A stretch of 45,972 bases of DNA, from contig JBAYZQ010000002.1 in assembly GCA_041672385.1 (NCBI GenBank), positions 1-45,972 of the forward strand, read 5' to 3'. The position numbers were made by a program, and so were the translations under genes. Below the pieces are notes generated by a model, which saw nothing but the letters and a program-made list of their open reading frames with translations, was not told the DNA's origin and searched no databases. This document shows, piece by piece, positions 22,190 through 31,064 of the stretch (the stretch's first letter is position 1; every line of letters begins with the position of its first letter). The stretch is from JBAYZQ01 sp041672385. Lineage in GTDB: Bacteria > Spirochaetota > Spirochaetia > Sphaerochaetales > Sphaerochaetaceae.

Positions 22190-23127
22190 TCTGAGACCTC
22201 CTGTTCTTTTCTGACCTTAGAACGGGCCATAGCCTTTCTTTTCGCCCCATTGCTTGAAACAGCATCACGACTTTTAGCAATCGCAAGACTAACAATAACT
22301 AAAATCCCAGTCAAAAGCTTAAAATCATTCGCAGTAAGTCCAATATTACTTCCATATTTTCTTCCGTAGAACATTAAGGCCTTATAAATAATTCCTCCAA
22401 GAATTACTCTGAGAGTAATAAGACTTATTCTATTACTCGAAAATAAAAATTCTCCAATCATAATTGCTGCTAACCCTTGGACTACCATTCCAGTACCAAG
22501 ATTTGCATCAGCAAACCCTTGGTATTGGGAAAATAAACCACCTGAAAGAGCAATTAAGCCATTTGAAAGTCCAATTCCTATGATTTTTAAAGTACTAGGA
22601 TTCATTCCATAGCTAATTATCATCTGTTCGTTACTTCCTAAAGCTCCAATAGCTAAACCTAAATCTGTTCTAAAAAACACATCAATAAGAATTTTTACTA
22701 TCAATAAAATAATCAAAGTTGAAAAGAAAGCAGGCCAAGGGCCATTTAAGGAACCAAAAGAAACAGAAGCTTCACTATAAAAGTTTTTAACTCCTAAAAG
22801 ATTAACATTTGCTTTATTTCCAAGGATTCTAAGATTAATTGAATAAAGCATTGTCATAGTAAGTATACCGGCTAAAAGCCCTGGAATTTTAAATCTGTTA
22901 TGAATCACAGCTGTAACCGCTCCAGCAGCGACGCCTGCTAGGAAGGCCAATATTAGAGAAAGAAAAATACTTCCACCATTTACAATACACATTACAGCAA
23001 CAGCAGCTCCTGTTGCAAAAGAACCATCACAAGTTAAATCGGCAAAATCCAAAATTCTAAAAGAAATTAATATTCCAATTACCATTATGGAAAAAATCAT
23101 ACCGTCAACAAATATACCTTCAATCAT
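22183..23127 (-). CDS. ABC transporter permease (BPD_transp_2 type)
   Basis: The protein is about 314 residues from the ATG at 23127, with eight or more hydrophobic helices and the motif L-D-F-A-D-L-T-C-D-G-S-F-A-T-G-A-A typical of this uncharacterised/TrpY permease group. The frame is open to 23157, but that start lies inside a 20-base palindrome, whereas GAGGG lies just before 23127. The basic tail A-K-R-K-A-M-A-R-S-K-V-R-K would face the cytoplasm. It works with the ATPase and the lipoprotein encoded on either side. Confidence 0.87.
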   Translation of the reverse strand: MIEGIFVDGMIFSIMVIGILISFRILDFADLTCDGSFATGAAVAVMCIVNGGSIFLSLILAFLAGVAAGAVTAVIHNRFKIPGLLAGILTMTMLYSINLRILGNKANVNLLGVKNFYSEASVSFGSLNGPWPAFFSTLIILLIVKILIDVFFRTDLGLAIGALGSNEQMIISYGMNPSTLKIIGIGLSNGLIALSGGLFSQYQGFADANLGTGMVVQGLAAIMIGEFLFSSNRISLITLRVILGGIIYKALMFYGRKYGSNIGLTANDFKLLTGILVIVSLAIAKSRDAVSSNGAKRKAMARSKVRKEQEVSEC

Positions 23128-23147
23128 AATACCCTCTAACATACAAA

Positions 23148-23167
23148 ATGCCGGCAATTGCCGGCAT
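23148..23167. terminator. 20-base perfect palindrome between binding-protein and permease genes
   Basis: ATGCCGGCAA directly followed by its reverse complement. On the minus-strand transcript it gives a GC-rich hairpin followed by only TTTTGT, so it is probably an intercistronic stabiliser or partial terminator raising the ratio of binding protein to membrane parts. Confidence 0.55.
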
Positions 23168-23184
23168 AAGCTTTATTTCATTTA

Positions 23185-24156
23185 TTATTTACTAATCTTA
23201 TTCCCGTCTTTAATAATTACGGTAGCTGAATCTAGTAAGTCCTTACTAAAAGTAATACCAAGTTTTTCAGCATTGTCTTCATTTAACCAGAGTTCAAATT
23301 GAGTAGGATCTGTAAGTTTTACAATTCCAATATCCTTTGGGTTAGCTCCTTTAAGACATTTTTCAACAATTTTTCCTGTTTCAACTCCAATATTATAGTA
23401 ATTGAAACCCCAAGCCATCAAGAAATCAAGCTTCTCAACATTAGAAGGATCAGCTACAAAAAGAGGTTTGTTTTCTTTCGTACAAACATCCGCAACACTT
23501 GCTATAGCACTTATTACTGCATTATCAGTTGCTATGTAAATTCCATCTACTTTATCAATTATTGATTGAGTTGCCATTTTAACTTCACTTGAATTAGAAA
23601 TTGCAACTTCCACAAACCCGAGTCCTAGTTCCTCACAAGCTGCTTTTGCTTGCTCTTTCAAAGTAACTCCGTTTGCTTCTCCTGAAGCAAAAATATTTCC
23701 AATTGTTTTAGCTCCTGTAGTTTCAGCAAAAAGTTGAATCTGTGCTGCAACAGGATTTGCATCACTTACACCACAAACATTATCAGCAGTTAGACCAGCT
23801 CCAACTGGGTCGGTGATTGCAGAGTAAACAACATTTTTATCCGTAAAAACATTTGCCAAAGATTGTGCTGAAGGTGTACCGATACCAACTGAAATATCAC
23901 AATCAGAATCTTTAAATTGTTGCGCAATAGATACTGCCGTGGCAACATCACCATTAGCTGTCTGGAAATTATAACTAACTTCTAAATCAGTAGTTGCAAG
24001 ATAATCTTGCATTCCTTCTTCAACTGCATCCAAAGCAGCATGTGGAATTATTTTCGAAACACATACATTATATCCAGTCTCTTCTTTTTTATTACAACTA
24101 GAAAATACCAAAAGGATTAAAACACAAACGACACCGATAAGAGCAAGTTTTTTCAT
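23185..24156 (-). CDS. ABC transporter substrate-binding lipoprotein (ABC_sub_bind / TrpX-like)
   Basis: The 323-residue protein has a lipoprotein signal peptide ending F-S-S-C with the lipidated Cys at 21; Phe at -3 is allowed in relaxed spirochaetal-type lipoboxes. The mature part shows V-S-K-I-I-P-H-A-A-L-D-A-V, Q-F-K-D-S-D-C-D-I-S-V-G-I-G-T-P-S-A-Q and D-P-V-G-A-G, typical of PF04392 binding proteins, many of which bind aromatic amino acids. It is the first gene of the operon; promoter at 24189-24217 and AGGGAG SD. Ligand unproven. Confidence 0.88.
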   Translation of the reverse strand: MKKLALIGVVCVLILLVFSSCNKKEETGYNVCVSKIIPHAALDAVEEGMQDYLATTDLEVSYNFQTANGDVATAVSIAQQFKDSDCDISVGIGTPSAQSLANVFTDKNVVYSAITDPVGAGLTADNVCGVSDANPVAAQIQLFAETTGAKTIGNIFASGEANGVTLKEQAKAACEELGLGFVEVAISNSSEVKMATQSIIDKVDGIYIATDNAVISAIASVADVCTKENKPLFVADPSNVEKLDFLMAWGFNYYNIGVETGKIVEKCLKGANPKDIGIVKLTDPTQFELWLNEDNAEKLGITFSKDLLDSATVIIKDGNKISK

Positions 24157-24188
24157 ACATTTTCTCCCTAAAGAACTTTAACTAAAAC

Positions 24189-24217
24189 AGAATATATAAA
24201 AAAAACTATTTTGTAAA
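24189..24217 (-). promoter_or_regulatory. Promoter of the ABC uptake operon
   Basis: On the minus strand TTTACA (24212-24217), a 17-base spacer and TATTCT (24189-24194). The leader is about 30 bases, too short for a T-box or riboswitch. Confidence 0.55.
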
Positions 24218-24266
24218 CAGTATTATGCAAACCTATGAATAAAAATTCAATTATTATACAATACAA

Positions 24267-24707
24267 TTAATTATTCTCTAATCTTGCAACAAAACTATCT
24301 AAGTAACTAACATATAAAGGTGAAAATCTCCAGAATTTAGCACTTACTATCATCTGTTTAATCATTTCGACTCGATTTATCTTATATTTTCCCGGGTTTA
24401 GAGATATATAAATAAAGGATTTATAAGGTTTATCCCCAAGATAAATATTCACAAATTCTTTTTCAAAACCTTTTTTATAGGATTTCAATTCTTCTAAACT
24501 TTCCTTTTCAATCAACCACAGGATTCCTTCAAGTGATGAAACTTTTGACTTTAAAGCATTTGGATAGCCATTTTCATCTAAGGAGAACCTATAATCTTTT
24601 AAGACATAATGCCCAACCGCAACCGACTTGGGACAAAGGCTAGTCATCTTTTCAATGTTTATTTCTTCACCATAGGCAAAATATAAACTATAACCTTCAC
24701 TCATCAT
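24267..24707 (-). CDS. Gamma-glutamylcyclotransferase (GGCT/AIG2)-fold protein
   Basis: From the ATG at 24707 the product is 146 residues. L-Y-F-A-Y-G-E-E-I-N matches the GGCT substrate loop Y-F-A-Y-G-S-N, and L-E-G-I-L-W-L-I matches the following strand. The catalytic glutamate normally found in L-D-x-x-E-G seems replaced (L-K-S-Y-K-K-G-F), so activity is doubtful. A TTG at 24743 after GAGGT would add twelve residues, but TTGAGA/TATATT ends six bases before 24707, giving a leaderless start. It is a single gene. The role is unknown; glutathione-type gamma-glutamyl turnover is only a family guess. Confidence 0.6.
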   Translation of the reverse strand: MMSEGYSLYFAYGEEINIEKMTSLCPKSVAVGHYVLKDYRFSLDENGYPNALKSKVSSLEGILWLIEKESLEELKSYKKGFEKEFVNIYLGDKPYKSFIYISLNPGKYKINRVEMIKQMIVSAKFWRFSPLYVSYLDSFVARLENN

Positions 24708-24713
24708 ATTCAG

Positions 24714-24743
24714 AATATATCTTCTGTTGAATTCTTCTCTCAA
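24714..24743 (-). promoter_or_regulatory. Leaderless promoter of the GGCT-like gene
   Basis: On the minus strand TTGAGA (24738-24743), an 18-base spacer and TATATT (24714-24719), then six bases to the ATG at 24707. Confidence 0.5.
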
Positions 24744-24765
24744 AACAATACCTCTATTAATAAAT

Positions 24766-24789
24766 AAGGTACATCAAACGATGTACCTT
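24766..24789 (-). terminator. Terminator of the transketolase operon
   Basis: Perfect 10-bp stem AAGGTACATC / GATGTACCTT with a four-base loop, about 20 bases after the transketolase stop. On the minus strand it is followed by an AT-rich ATTTATT tract. The plus strand also has an A/T flank, but no plus gene needs it. Confidence 0.65.
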
Positions 24790-24810
24790 AAAAAAACAAA
24801 CTTATAAGAA

Positions 24811-25758
24811 TTATTTTCCCAAAAGTTCTAAAACTTTCTTTTCAATATTTTCGGCAGTAAAGCCAAAAGCTTCTTTCAAATAATCAAGCTTTCCAACTTC
24901 ACCATATCTTTCACCACAATTTAAATAAGCCATCTTTGTAGGTTTGACTGTTGAAAGATGAGCGGCAATTGCTTCTCCAACTCCACCAGCATATCGACCA
25001 TTTTCACAAACAAAAACTTTTCCACATCTGTCTGCAACTTTTTCAATTAAGGCTGTATCTAAAGGTTTGATTGTATGAAGATCAATTAAAGTAGCATTTA
25101 TTCCCTTAGCTTTTAAAGCTTCTAAGGCTTTTTCTGATTCTCCAACCATCAATTCCCCAGTAGCGATGATAGCAACATCTTTACCGTCAGCTAATTCAAT
25201 TCCTTTTCCCAGTTCAATTTTTGTTCCAACTGGATAACGATGTGTTATTCCCTTTCTTCCAAAACGAGCATAGGAACTTTTACCTGTTTCATATACTTGG
25301 AGAGTAAGTTCATAGCAAGACTGAGCATCACTTGGTTCATAAACTGTAATTCCAGGAACCTGTCTCATAAGGGCAATATCTTCAAAAGGCATGTGAGTTC
25401 CACCATTTAGTTGTGCAGTTATTCCAGGGTCAGTTCCAAGAAGATGAACTGTCTGGTGTGCATACCCACAAGAAAGAAAGAATTGGTCATAGGCTCTTCT
25501 ACTTGAGAAACATGCAAAACTATGAACAAAAGGTACAAACTTCATTGAGCTTAAACCGGCTGCCATTCCAACCATATTTGCCTCGGCAATACCACAGTTA
25601 AAAAATCTTTCCGGAAACAATTTCTGAAAAGACTCACTTCCAAGACAACTTGAAAGGTCTGCATCTAGTAGTAAAACTTCTTCATGGTCTTTTCCAAGAT
25701 CGTTTATTGCTGCCATCATGGCATCTCTCATATTTTCTAAATCTGATGTATTTCTCAT
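24811..25758 (-). CDS. Transketolase, C-terminal subunit
   Basis: The 315-residue protein carries the pyrimidine-binding and C-terminal domains of transketolase: D-A-D-L-S-S-C near 33, F-F-N-C-G-I-A-E-A-N-M-V-G-M-A-A-G with the cofactor-activating glutamate, and S-Y-A-R-F-G-R-K-G. The enzyme is split into two chains here, as in many anaerobes and archaea, with the N-terminal half upstream and overlapping by one base. It transfers two-carbon units in the non-oxidative pentose phosphate pathway. A DXPS-like role is less likely given the paired gene. Confidence 0.9.
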   Translation of the reverse strand: MRNTSDLENMRDAMMAAINDLGKDHEEVLLLDADLSSCLGSESFQKLFPERFFNCGIAEANMVGMAAGLSSMKFVPFVHSFACFSSRRAYDQFFLSCGYAHQTVHLLGTDPGITAQLNGGTHMPFEDIALMRQVPGITVYEPSDAQSCYELTLQVYETGKSSYARFGRKGITHRYPVGTKIELGKGIELADGKDVAIIATGELMVGESEKALEALKAKGINATLIDLHTIKPLDTALIEKVADRCGKVFVCENGRYAGGVGEAIAAHLSTVKPTKMAYLNCGERYGEVGKLDYLKEAFGFTAENIEKKVLELLGK

Positions 25759-26600
25759 TATTTTAAACCTCCCATTCTTTCACGAAGGACTTTTATTGCT
25801 TCCTCAGCTGTTTTCTCATTAAATTTCATGCTATGATTAGCTGAAATTCCTTCACCAGGTGCAAATCCTCGGGATTTCTGAGTATCTAGAATAATCATAC
25901 TTGGTCTATCAACAGCTTTCTTAGCTTCTTGAACAGCTCTATCAATAGCCTTAAAATTATGACCATCAATTCGCTGAACATGCCAGTTAAAACCAAGCCA
26001 ACGAGTTGAAATATTTTCCATATTTCCAATATCAAAAGTATAACCATCCAACTGTTGCTTATTTAAATCTGTAAAAGCAATTAGATTTCCCAACTTATTT
26101 TGAGCTCCAACTTCTGCAGCTTCCCAAATTTGACCTTCTTGACTTTCGCCATCACCAATAATCAAATAGGTATAAGCATCCTGTTTTTTCAATCTTTGCC
26201 CTAAAGCAATTCCAACAGCAGCACTTGAACCTTGACCAAGAGAACCTGTTGTAAAATCAATACCAGGAGTTCTGTTCATATCACAGTGACTTGGAAGGTT
26301 TGTTCCACCTTGATTTAAAGTGCTTAACCATTCTTCAGGAAAATATCCTTTATTTGCCAAGACTGCATAAACTGCTGGACCCGCATGTCCTTTTGAACAA
26401 ACAAGTCTATCTCTATCTTCTTTTTTTGGATTCTTAGGATCTACATTCATTTCGTTAAAATATAAATATGTAAGAATTTCTATAATCGACATACTTCCAC
26501 CAATATGTCCAGCTCCAAGATGCCCAATTTCTCGAATTGTAAGCTCTCTTAATTCTTCTGCTTTTTTTGTCAAAGCGTCTACTTTTGCTTGTTCCAGCAT
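25758..26600 (-). CDS. Transketolase, N-terminal (ThDP pyrophosphate-binding) subunit
   Basis: The 280-residue protein has G-H-L-G-A-G-H-I-G-G-S near 26-36, K-G-H-A-G-P-A-V-Y, and the ThDP/Mg motif G-D-G-E-S-Q-E-G-Q-I-W-E-A near 149, continuing to the Asn/Asp metal ligand in D-L-N-K-Q-Q. It assembles with the C-terminal subunit, whose start overlaps this gene's stop by one base. AAGGAG precedes the ATG, and the promoter lies at 26634-26662. Confidence 0.92.
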   Translation of the reverse strand: MLEQAKVDALTKKAEELRELTIREIGHLGAGHIGGSMSIIEILTYLYFNEMNVDPKNPKKEDRDRLVCSKGHAGPAVYAVLANKGYFPEEWLSTLNQGGTNLPSHCDMNRTPGIDFTTGSLGQGSSAAVGIALGQRLKKQDAYTYLIIGDGESQEGQIWEAAEVGAQNKLGNLIAFTDLNKQQLDGYTFDIGNMENISTRWLGFNWHVQRIDGHNFKAIDRAVQEAKKAVDRPSMIILDTQKSRGFAPGEGISANHSMKFNEKTAEEAIKVLRERMGGLK

Positions 26601-26633
26601 AACTTAAAAATCTCCTTAATAAAATTCGTCTTA

Positions 26634-26662
26634 AGTTTAACAATTATTTAAACTTTTGCCAA
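26634..26662 (-). promoter_or_regulatory. Promoter of the transketolase pair
   Basis: On the minus strand TTGGCA (26657-26662), a 17-base spacer and TAAACT (26634-26639). The leader contains AAGGAG before the ATG at 26600. Confidence 0.5.
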
Positions 26663-26679
26663 TTATATTTAATACAAGT

Positions 26680-28047
26680 CTAAAATTTATCCAAATATCC
26701 ATTGATAAACACTGCAAGGATTAAAATAGGTAAAACATACTTGAAATAAAACTTTAATTTCTTTGGAAACTTAGTTCCTATTCCACTGTCTGCCTCTTTA
26801 ATAAAACCATTCCAGCCCCAACCATATCTACTTGTACAAAAGAAGACGTAAACCACACTTCCCAAAGGAAGAATTGTTGAGCTTACAAGAAAATCTTCTA
26901 AATCAAGAACATTTGATCCAAGACCAAAAGGCTTAAACCCCGACCATATATTAAATCCAAGAATACACGGTATAGATAATATAACCAAAATAATAGCATT
27001 AATCAAACTTGCTTTCTTTCTTGACCATCCCTTTGTGTCCATCCAATAACTAATTATATTTTCAAATACAGCTATCAAGGTTGATAAGGCGGCAAAACTC
27101 ATGAAAACAAAAAATAAAGAACCCCAAAATCTTCCCCCTGGCATTTCGCTAAAAATTGTTGGAAGAGTAACAAACAATAGCCCAGGACCGGCGTTTAAAT
27201 TCAAATCATAAGTAAAACAAGCAGGAAAGATTATCAAACCAGCCATAATAGCAACCATTGTATCTAGGCCAATAATCCTTAAAGATTCACCAGTTAAAGA
27301 GTGTTCCTTATTAATGTAAGAACCAAAGATAGTCATACTTCCCATCCCTATACTCAAAGTAAAGAAGGCTTGACCCATGGCATCAAAGACAACTTTTGAT
27401 ACCCCGACTTTAGCCATCCTATTAAAATCTGGAACTAGATAAAACTTTAATCCTTCCTTAGCCCCAGGCATGGTAAAACTCTGAATAGACAAAATCAGCA
27501 TCAAAACAAATAAACAAAGCATCATTATCTTTGTAACTCCCTCAACGCCATTTCTAAGGCCTCTAGAGCAAATAAAAAAACCTAAGGCTACTGCAAATAT
27601 CATCCAACCAAGTTGCCCTGGAATATTTTGTAAAATTCCACTAAAGTAATTACTTATTTCTGCACTTCCCATTCCTTGAAAAACGCCTTTTCCAAATTTG
27701 AAAGTATAAGAAAATATCCAACCAGAAACTACAGAATAAAACATCATTAAAAGATAACATCCAATAACTCCAACATGACCAAAAAGATGCCATTTTGTAT
27801 TTTTAGGTTCTAACTCTTCAATTGCAGGTTCTAAATTTTTTTGAGCAGCCCTTCCAACTGAAAATTCCATAACCATAATTGGAAGACCAAGAATCAAAAG
27901 GAAAACAAGGTAAACCAAGACAAAAGCTCCACCTCCATTACGCCCCGTTATAAACGGGAATCTCCAAACATTTCCTAAACCAATTGCACAACCAGCACTT
28001 AAAAGCAAAAAGCCTAAACGACTGCTTAAAGTTTCTCTTTTCTCCAT
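26680..28047 (-). CDS. Sodium-dependent amino-acid symporter (NSS/SNF family)
   Basis: The 455-residue inner-membrane protein has about eleven or twelve hydrophobic helices. The unwound TM1 signature G-C-A-I-G-L-G-N-V-W-R-F-P is near residues 18-30, matching the sodium/substrate site of LeuT, MhsT and TnaT. An upstream in-frame ATG at 28068 directly abuts a -10 (TAGAAT), and AGAGGAA lies before the ATG at 28047, so the latter is used as the start. NSS proteins import amino acids, often tryptophan, tyrosine or branched-chain types; the substrate is unknown. Confidence 0.92.
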   Translation of the reverse strand: MEKRETLSSRLGFLLLSAGCAIGLGNVWRFPFITGRNGGGAFVLVYLVFLLILGLPIMVMEFSVGRAAQKNLEPAIEELEPKNTKWHLFGHVGVIGCYLLMMFYSVVSGWIFSYTFKFGKGVFQGMGSAEISNYFSGILQNIPGQLGWMIFAVALGFFICSRGLRNGVEGVTKIMMLCLFVLMLILSIQSFTMPGAKEGLKFYLVPDFNRMAKVGVSKVVFDAMGQAFFTLSIGMGSMTIFGSYINKEHSLTGESLRIIGLDTMVAIMAGLIIFPACFTYDLNLNAGPGLLFVTLPTIFSEMPGGRFWGSLFFVFMSFAALSTLIAVFENIISYWMDTKGWSRKKASLINAIILVILSIPCILGFNIWSGFKPFGLGSNVLDLEDFLVSSTILPLGSVVYVFFCTSRYGWGWNGFIKEADSGIGTKFPKKLKFYFKYVLPILILAVFINGYLDKF

Positions 28048-28068
28048 ATCCAATTCCTCTTCCCCCAT

Positions 28069-28097
28069 ATTCTACAATAAAAAAAAACAAAAACAAA
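28069..28097 (-). promoter_or_regulatory. Probable promoter of the NSS symporter gene
   Basis: On the minus strand TTTGTT (28092-28097), a 17-base spacer and TAGAAT (28069-28074), in an A/T-rich tract. Its -10 immediately precedes the ATG at 28068, so translation from the next ATG (28047), which has an SD, is favoured. Confidence 0.4.
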
Positions 28098-28215
28098 CTT
28101 ATTATTTGAATAAAAAAGGAAATTTGTTATTTGTAGAATAAAACTACTAATATTTTATTAACTAATAGTTTTTTTTCTGTTATCATAGGACGATGATTTT
28201 TCAGGAGATATTATT

Positions 28216-29946
28216 ATGAGGATGTCAAAACTTTTTTCCAGAACCTTAAGGGAAGCACCAAATGGTGCAGACTGTAAAGGATACGAGTACTTATTAAGAG
28301 CTGGTTTTATAAAACAGATGGCTGCTGGGATTTTTTCCCTTTTACCATTGGGATTAAAATCAATAAGAAAAATAGAAAATATAGTCCGTGAAGAGATGGA
28401 AAATATTGGCGGGCAAGAAATCTTAATGCCAGTTGTTAATCCTGGAGAAATTTGGAAAGAAACTGGACGTTTTTATAGCATTGATAAAGAAATGAGCCGT
28501 TTTAAAGATAGAAATAACAGAGACATGGTTCTTGCTATGACTCATGAAGAAGCCGCCACAGATGTTGCAAGAGACGAAATCGACTCTTATAAACGACTTC
28601 CTCTTCTTGTTTACCAGCTTCAAACAAAGTGGAGAGATGATCCTCGTCCACGAGCAGGACTAATTAGAGTTAGAGAATTTACAATGAAGGATAGCTATAG
28701 CTTTGACATAGATCAAGAGGGCTTGGAAAAGGTTTATAAAGCTCATTACGATGCATATTTTAGGATATTCAAAAGAGCCGGTCTTCCTGTAATAGCTGTT
28801 GGTAGTGACAGTGGAATGATGGGAGGTAAAGTTTCTCATGAATATATGTATCTTTCCGATCTTGGTGAAGATACAATTATTAATTGTCCTAAATGTGGCT
28901 ATACCGCTAATAGACAGGTTGCTATTTCCAAAAAAGAATATTTTAAAGAAACAGAAAAACCTATCAAGTTAGTTTCTACTCCAAACACAAAAACAATTGA
29001 TGAATTAACTTCCTTTTTGAATATTTCTTCCAAAAAAACTGCAAAAGCTCTATTTAAGATTGGAACCTTCATTGATGATAAATCTGGAAAAGAAACAGAA
29101 AAAATGATAGTCGGTTTAATTAGAGGGGATATGGATATAGAAGAAAGCAAACTTTTAAATGCTTCTATGGCAAACTCCCTCCGTCCTGCCCATGAAGAAG
29201 AGATCGTTGAAGCTGGAATGATTCCTGGTTTTGGAAGCCCAATTGGATGTACTGATTTTAAAAATCAACCAATTGTTGTAATTGTTGATGACAGCGTTGC
29301 TAACTCAAACAATCTAGTTGCTGGAGCCAATAAAACAGGTTTTCACTTTTTAAATACAAATTTTTCAAGGGACTATAATGGAACCGTTGCAGATATAGCA
29401 AGTGTAGCTGAAGGTTATTTATGCCCCGAATGTGGTGAAGCTTTGAATTGTTCAAAAGGTATTGAAGTAGGAAATATCTTCCAACTTGGACAGCGATACT
29501 CCCAGGCGATGAATTGTTTTTACCAAGATGAAAATGGAGTTCGCAAACCTGTTGTGATGGGCTCCTATGGAATTGGTATCGGTCGACTTTTAGCCTGTCT
29601 CGCTGAAGAATATAATGATGATCAAGGCCTTAAACTTCCTTTAGCTGTTGCACCTTATCAAATACATCTTATCAGTCTTATAAAAGATACTAAAGTTTCT
29701 GATGAGATTTACCACAAACTAAAACATGCAGGTTTCACTGTACTATATGATGATAGAAAAGGTTCAGCGGGTGTAAAATTCTCTGATGCTGATTTAATTG
29801 GACTTCCGCTTAGACTTACTTTAGGAAATCGTAGTCTAAAAGAAGGTCAAATTGAAGCTAAGTTGAGAAAAGATTTGTCAAAGGGTTTTGATATTGAATT
29901 AAACAATATAATTCACGAAGTTAAAACTCTATTAGATGAAGCTTAA
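28216..29946 (+). CDS. proS: Prolyl-tRNA synthetase (bacterial type with editing insertion)
   Basis: The 576-residue class II synthetase starts M-R-M-S-K-L-F-S-R-T-L-R-E-A-P, typical of bacterial ProRS. Motif 2 lies in T-K-W-R-D-D-P-R-P-R-A-G-L-I-R-V-R-E-F near 136-154, a trans-acting-like INS editing domain occupies about 240-385, motif 3 G-S-Y-G-I-G-I-G-R-L follows, and a C-terminal anticodon-binding domain ends the protein. AGGAG is eight bases before the first ATG. It converges with the deaminase gene with overlapping stop codons. Confidence 0.96.
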   Translation: MRMSKLFSRTLREAPNGADCKGYEYLLRAGFIKQMAAGIFSLLPLGLKSIRKIENIVREEMENIGGQEILMPVVNPGEIWKETGRFYSIDKEMSRFKDRNNRDMVLAMTHEEAATDVARDEIDSYKRLPLLVYQLQTKWRDDPRPRAGLIRVREFTMKDSYSFDIDQEGLEKVYKAHYDAYFRIFKRAGLPVIAVGSDSGMMGGKVSHEYMYLSDLGEDTIINCPKCGYTANRQVAISKKEYFKETEKPIKLVSTPNTKTIDELTSFLNISSKKTAKALFKIGTFIDDKSGKETEKMIVGLIRGDMDIEESKLLNASMANSLRPAHEEEIVEAGMIPGFGSPIGCTDFKNQPIVVIVDDSVANSNNLVAGANKTGFHFLNTNFSRDYNGTVADIASVAEGYLCPECGEALNCSKGIEVGNIFQLGQRYSQAMNCFYQDENGVRKPVVMGSYGIGIGRLLACLAEEYNDDQGLKLPLAVAPYQIHLISLIKDTKVSDEIYHKLKHAGFTVLYDDRKGSAGVKFSDADLIGLPLRLTLGNRSLKEGQIEAKLRKDLSKGFDIELNNIIHEVKTLLDEA

Positions 29947-31022
29947 AGCTTGTATGCTTCTCTTAAAGAAGCATATCCTTTTTTAATTGAATTGAAAATC
30001 AAGTCTAGAATTTGATCATGATGAGTAAAGGCTGATTTCATTGCATTAATGGTTATTTTCTCAAGATCATGAATGTTTAAGTCATATTCCTTGCTAGCAA
30101 TCATCATTTCTTTTGTCAGAGAAGTATCGCTCATAAGGCGGTTATCTGTGCAAAGAAAAACTCTAAAATTATTTCTAAAGAAAAGAATGAATGGGTGGCT
30201 TGCAAAATCTTTAGCAGCTCCCGTTCCAACATTACTTGAAAGACACATCTCAAGTGGAATTCTCTTATCTAGAATAAAATGAGAAAGATCTCCCATTTTT
30301 ACAATTTGTTTATTTTCAATGCTCATATCTTCAGTTAGTCTAGTTCCGTGTCCAATTCTTTGTGCACCACAGACTTGAATAGCTTGCCATATTGATTCAA
30401 GTCCAAAAGCTTCTCCGGCATGTATAGTTATATTAAAATTTTGATTTCTTATGTATTGAAAAGCATCAAGATGCTTTTTTGGTGGATGTCCAAATTCATC
30501 CCCTGCAATATCAAATCCAACAACTTTTCTATTCCGAAAAGCAACAGCAAGCTCGGCAATTTCAAGAGATAAAGAAGAACTTTGGTTCCTCATAGCACAA
30601 AGAATAAGACCGTATTCCATACCTGTCTTACGTCTTCCTCTTTCTAGTCCTAAAAGAACAGCTAAAACAACATCTTCCAGCTCTAAGTTCAAGCTTACAT
30701 GTAATACTGGTGCAAAACGAATTTCTGCATATACAACATTTTCCTTGGCTAAATCCTCAACTGCCTCAAAAGCAATTCTTTCAAGAGCTTCTTTGGTCTG
30801 CATTACCGATATAGTCACAGAGAAGGTTTCCAAGTACAAAGCCAAACTTCTTTGTTGACACCCACGTGTAAACCATTGTTGAAGTTCTTTTTCATCTGTA
30901 GTTGGGATTTTAATTTTGTATTTTTTTGCCAAATCAATTACAGTCGATGGTCGAAGTCCTCCATCAAGATGGTCATGTAATTCTACTTTTGGTGCTTTTC
31001 TGATAATTTCTTCTGTTAACAT
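29943..31022 (-). CDS. Adenosine deaminase-family protein
   Basis: The 359-residue metal-dependent amidohydrolase has the zinc ligands H16/H18 in E-L-H-D-H-L-D-G-G, I-T-I-H-A-G-E-A-F near residue 205, G-H-G-T-R and C-T-D-N-R-L, the full active-site set of adenosine deaminase. The H-D-H variant of the usual M-H-x-H occurs in divergent members, so adenosine is the likely but unproven substrate. A TTG at 31037 extends the frame, but the ATG at 31022 follows TATTAT by six bases, a leaderless arrangement. It would serve purine salvage. Confidence 0.85.
   Translation of the reverse strand: MLTEEIIRKAPKVELHDHLDGGLRPSTVIDLAKKYKIKIPTTDEKELQQWFTRGCQQRSLALYLETFSVTISVMQTKEALERIAFEAVEDLAKENVVYAEIRFAPVLHVSLNLELEDVVLAVLLGLERGRRKTGMEYGLILCAMRNQSSSLSLEIAELAVAFRNRKVVGFDIAGDEFGHPPKKHLDAFQYIRNQNFNITIHAGEAFGLESIWQAIQVCGAQRIGHGTRLTEDMSIENKQIVKMGDLSHFILDKRIPLEMCLSSNVGTGAAKDFASHPFILFFRNNFRVFLCTDNRLMSDTSLTKEMMIASKEYDLNIHDLEKITINAMKSAFTHHDQILDLIFNSIKKGYASLREAYKL
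29953..29984 (+). terminator. Terminator of proS lying within the convergent deaminase gene
   Basis: Stem TATGCTTC (29953-29960), loop TCTTAAA, stem GAAGCATA (29968-29975), three bases, then six Ts (29979-29984). Confidence 0.6.
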
Positions 31023-31028
31023 AAACAA

Positions 31029-31034
31029 ATAATA
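31029..31034 (-). promoter_or_regulatory. Leaderless -10 of the deaminase gene
   Basis: TATTAT on the minus strand ends six bases before the ATG at 31022. Only a weak -35 (TTTATT) is visible upstream. Confidence 0.45.
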
Positions 31035-31064
31035 CAATGAAACGATTAGGAAATAAAGACTAAA

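Noticed and set aside
24811..26600. Split transketolase as a broken gene
   Set aside because: The two halves end and start at the usual domain boundary, each with a proper start, as in many bacteria and archaea with two-subunit transketolase.
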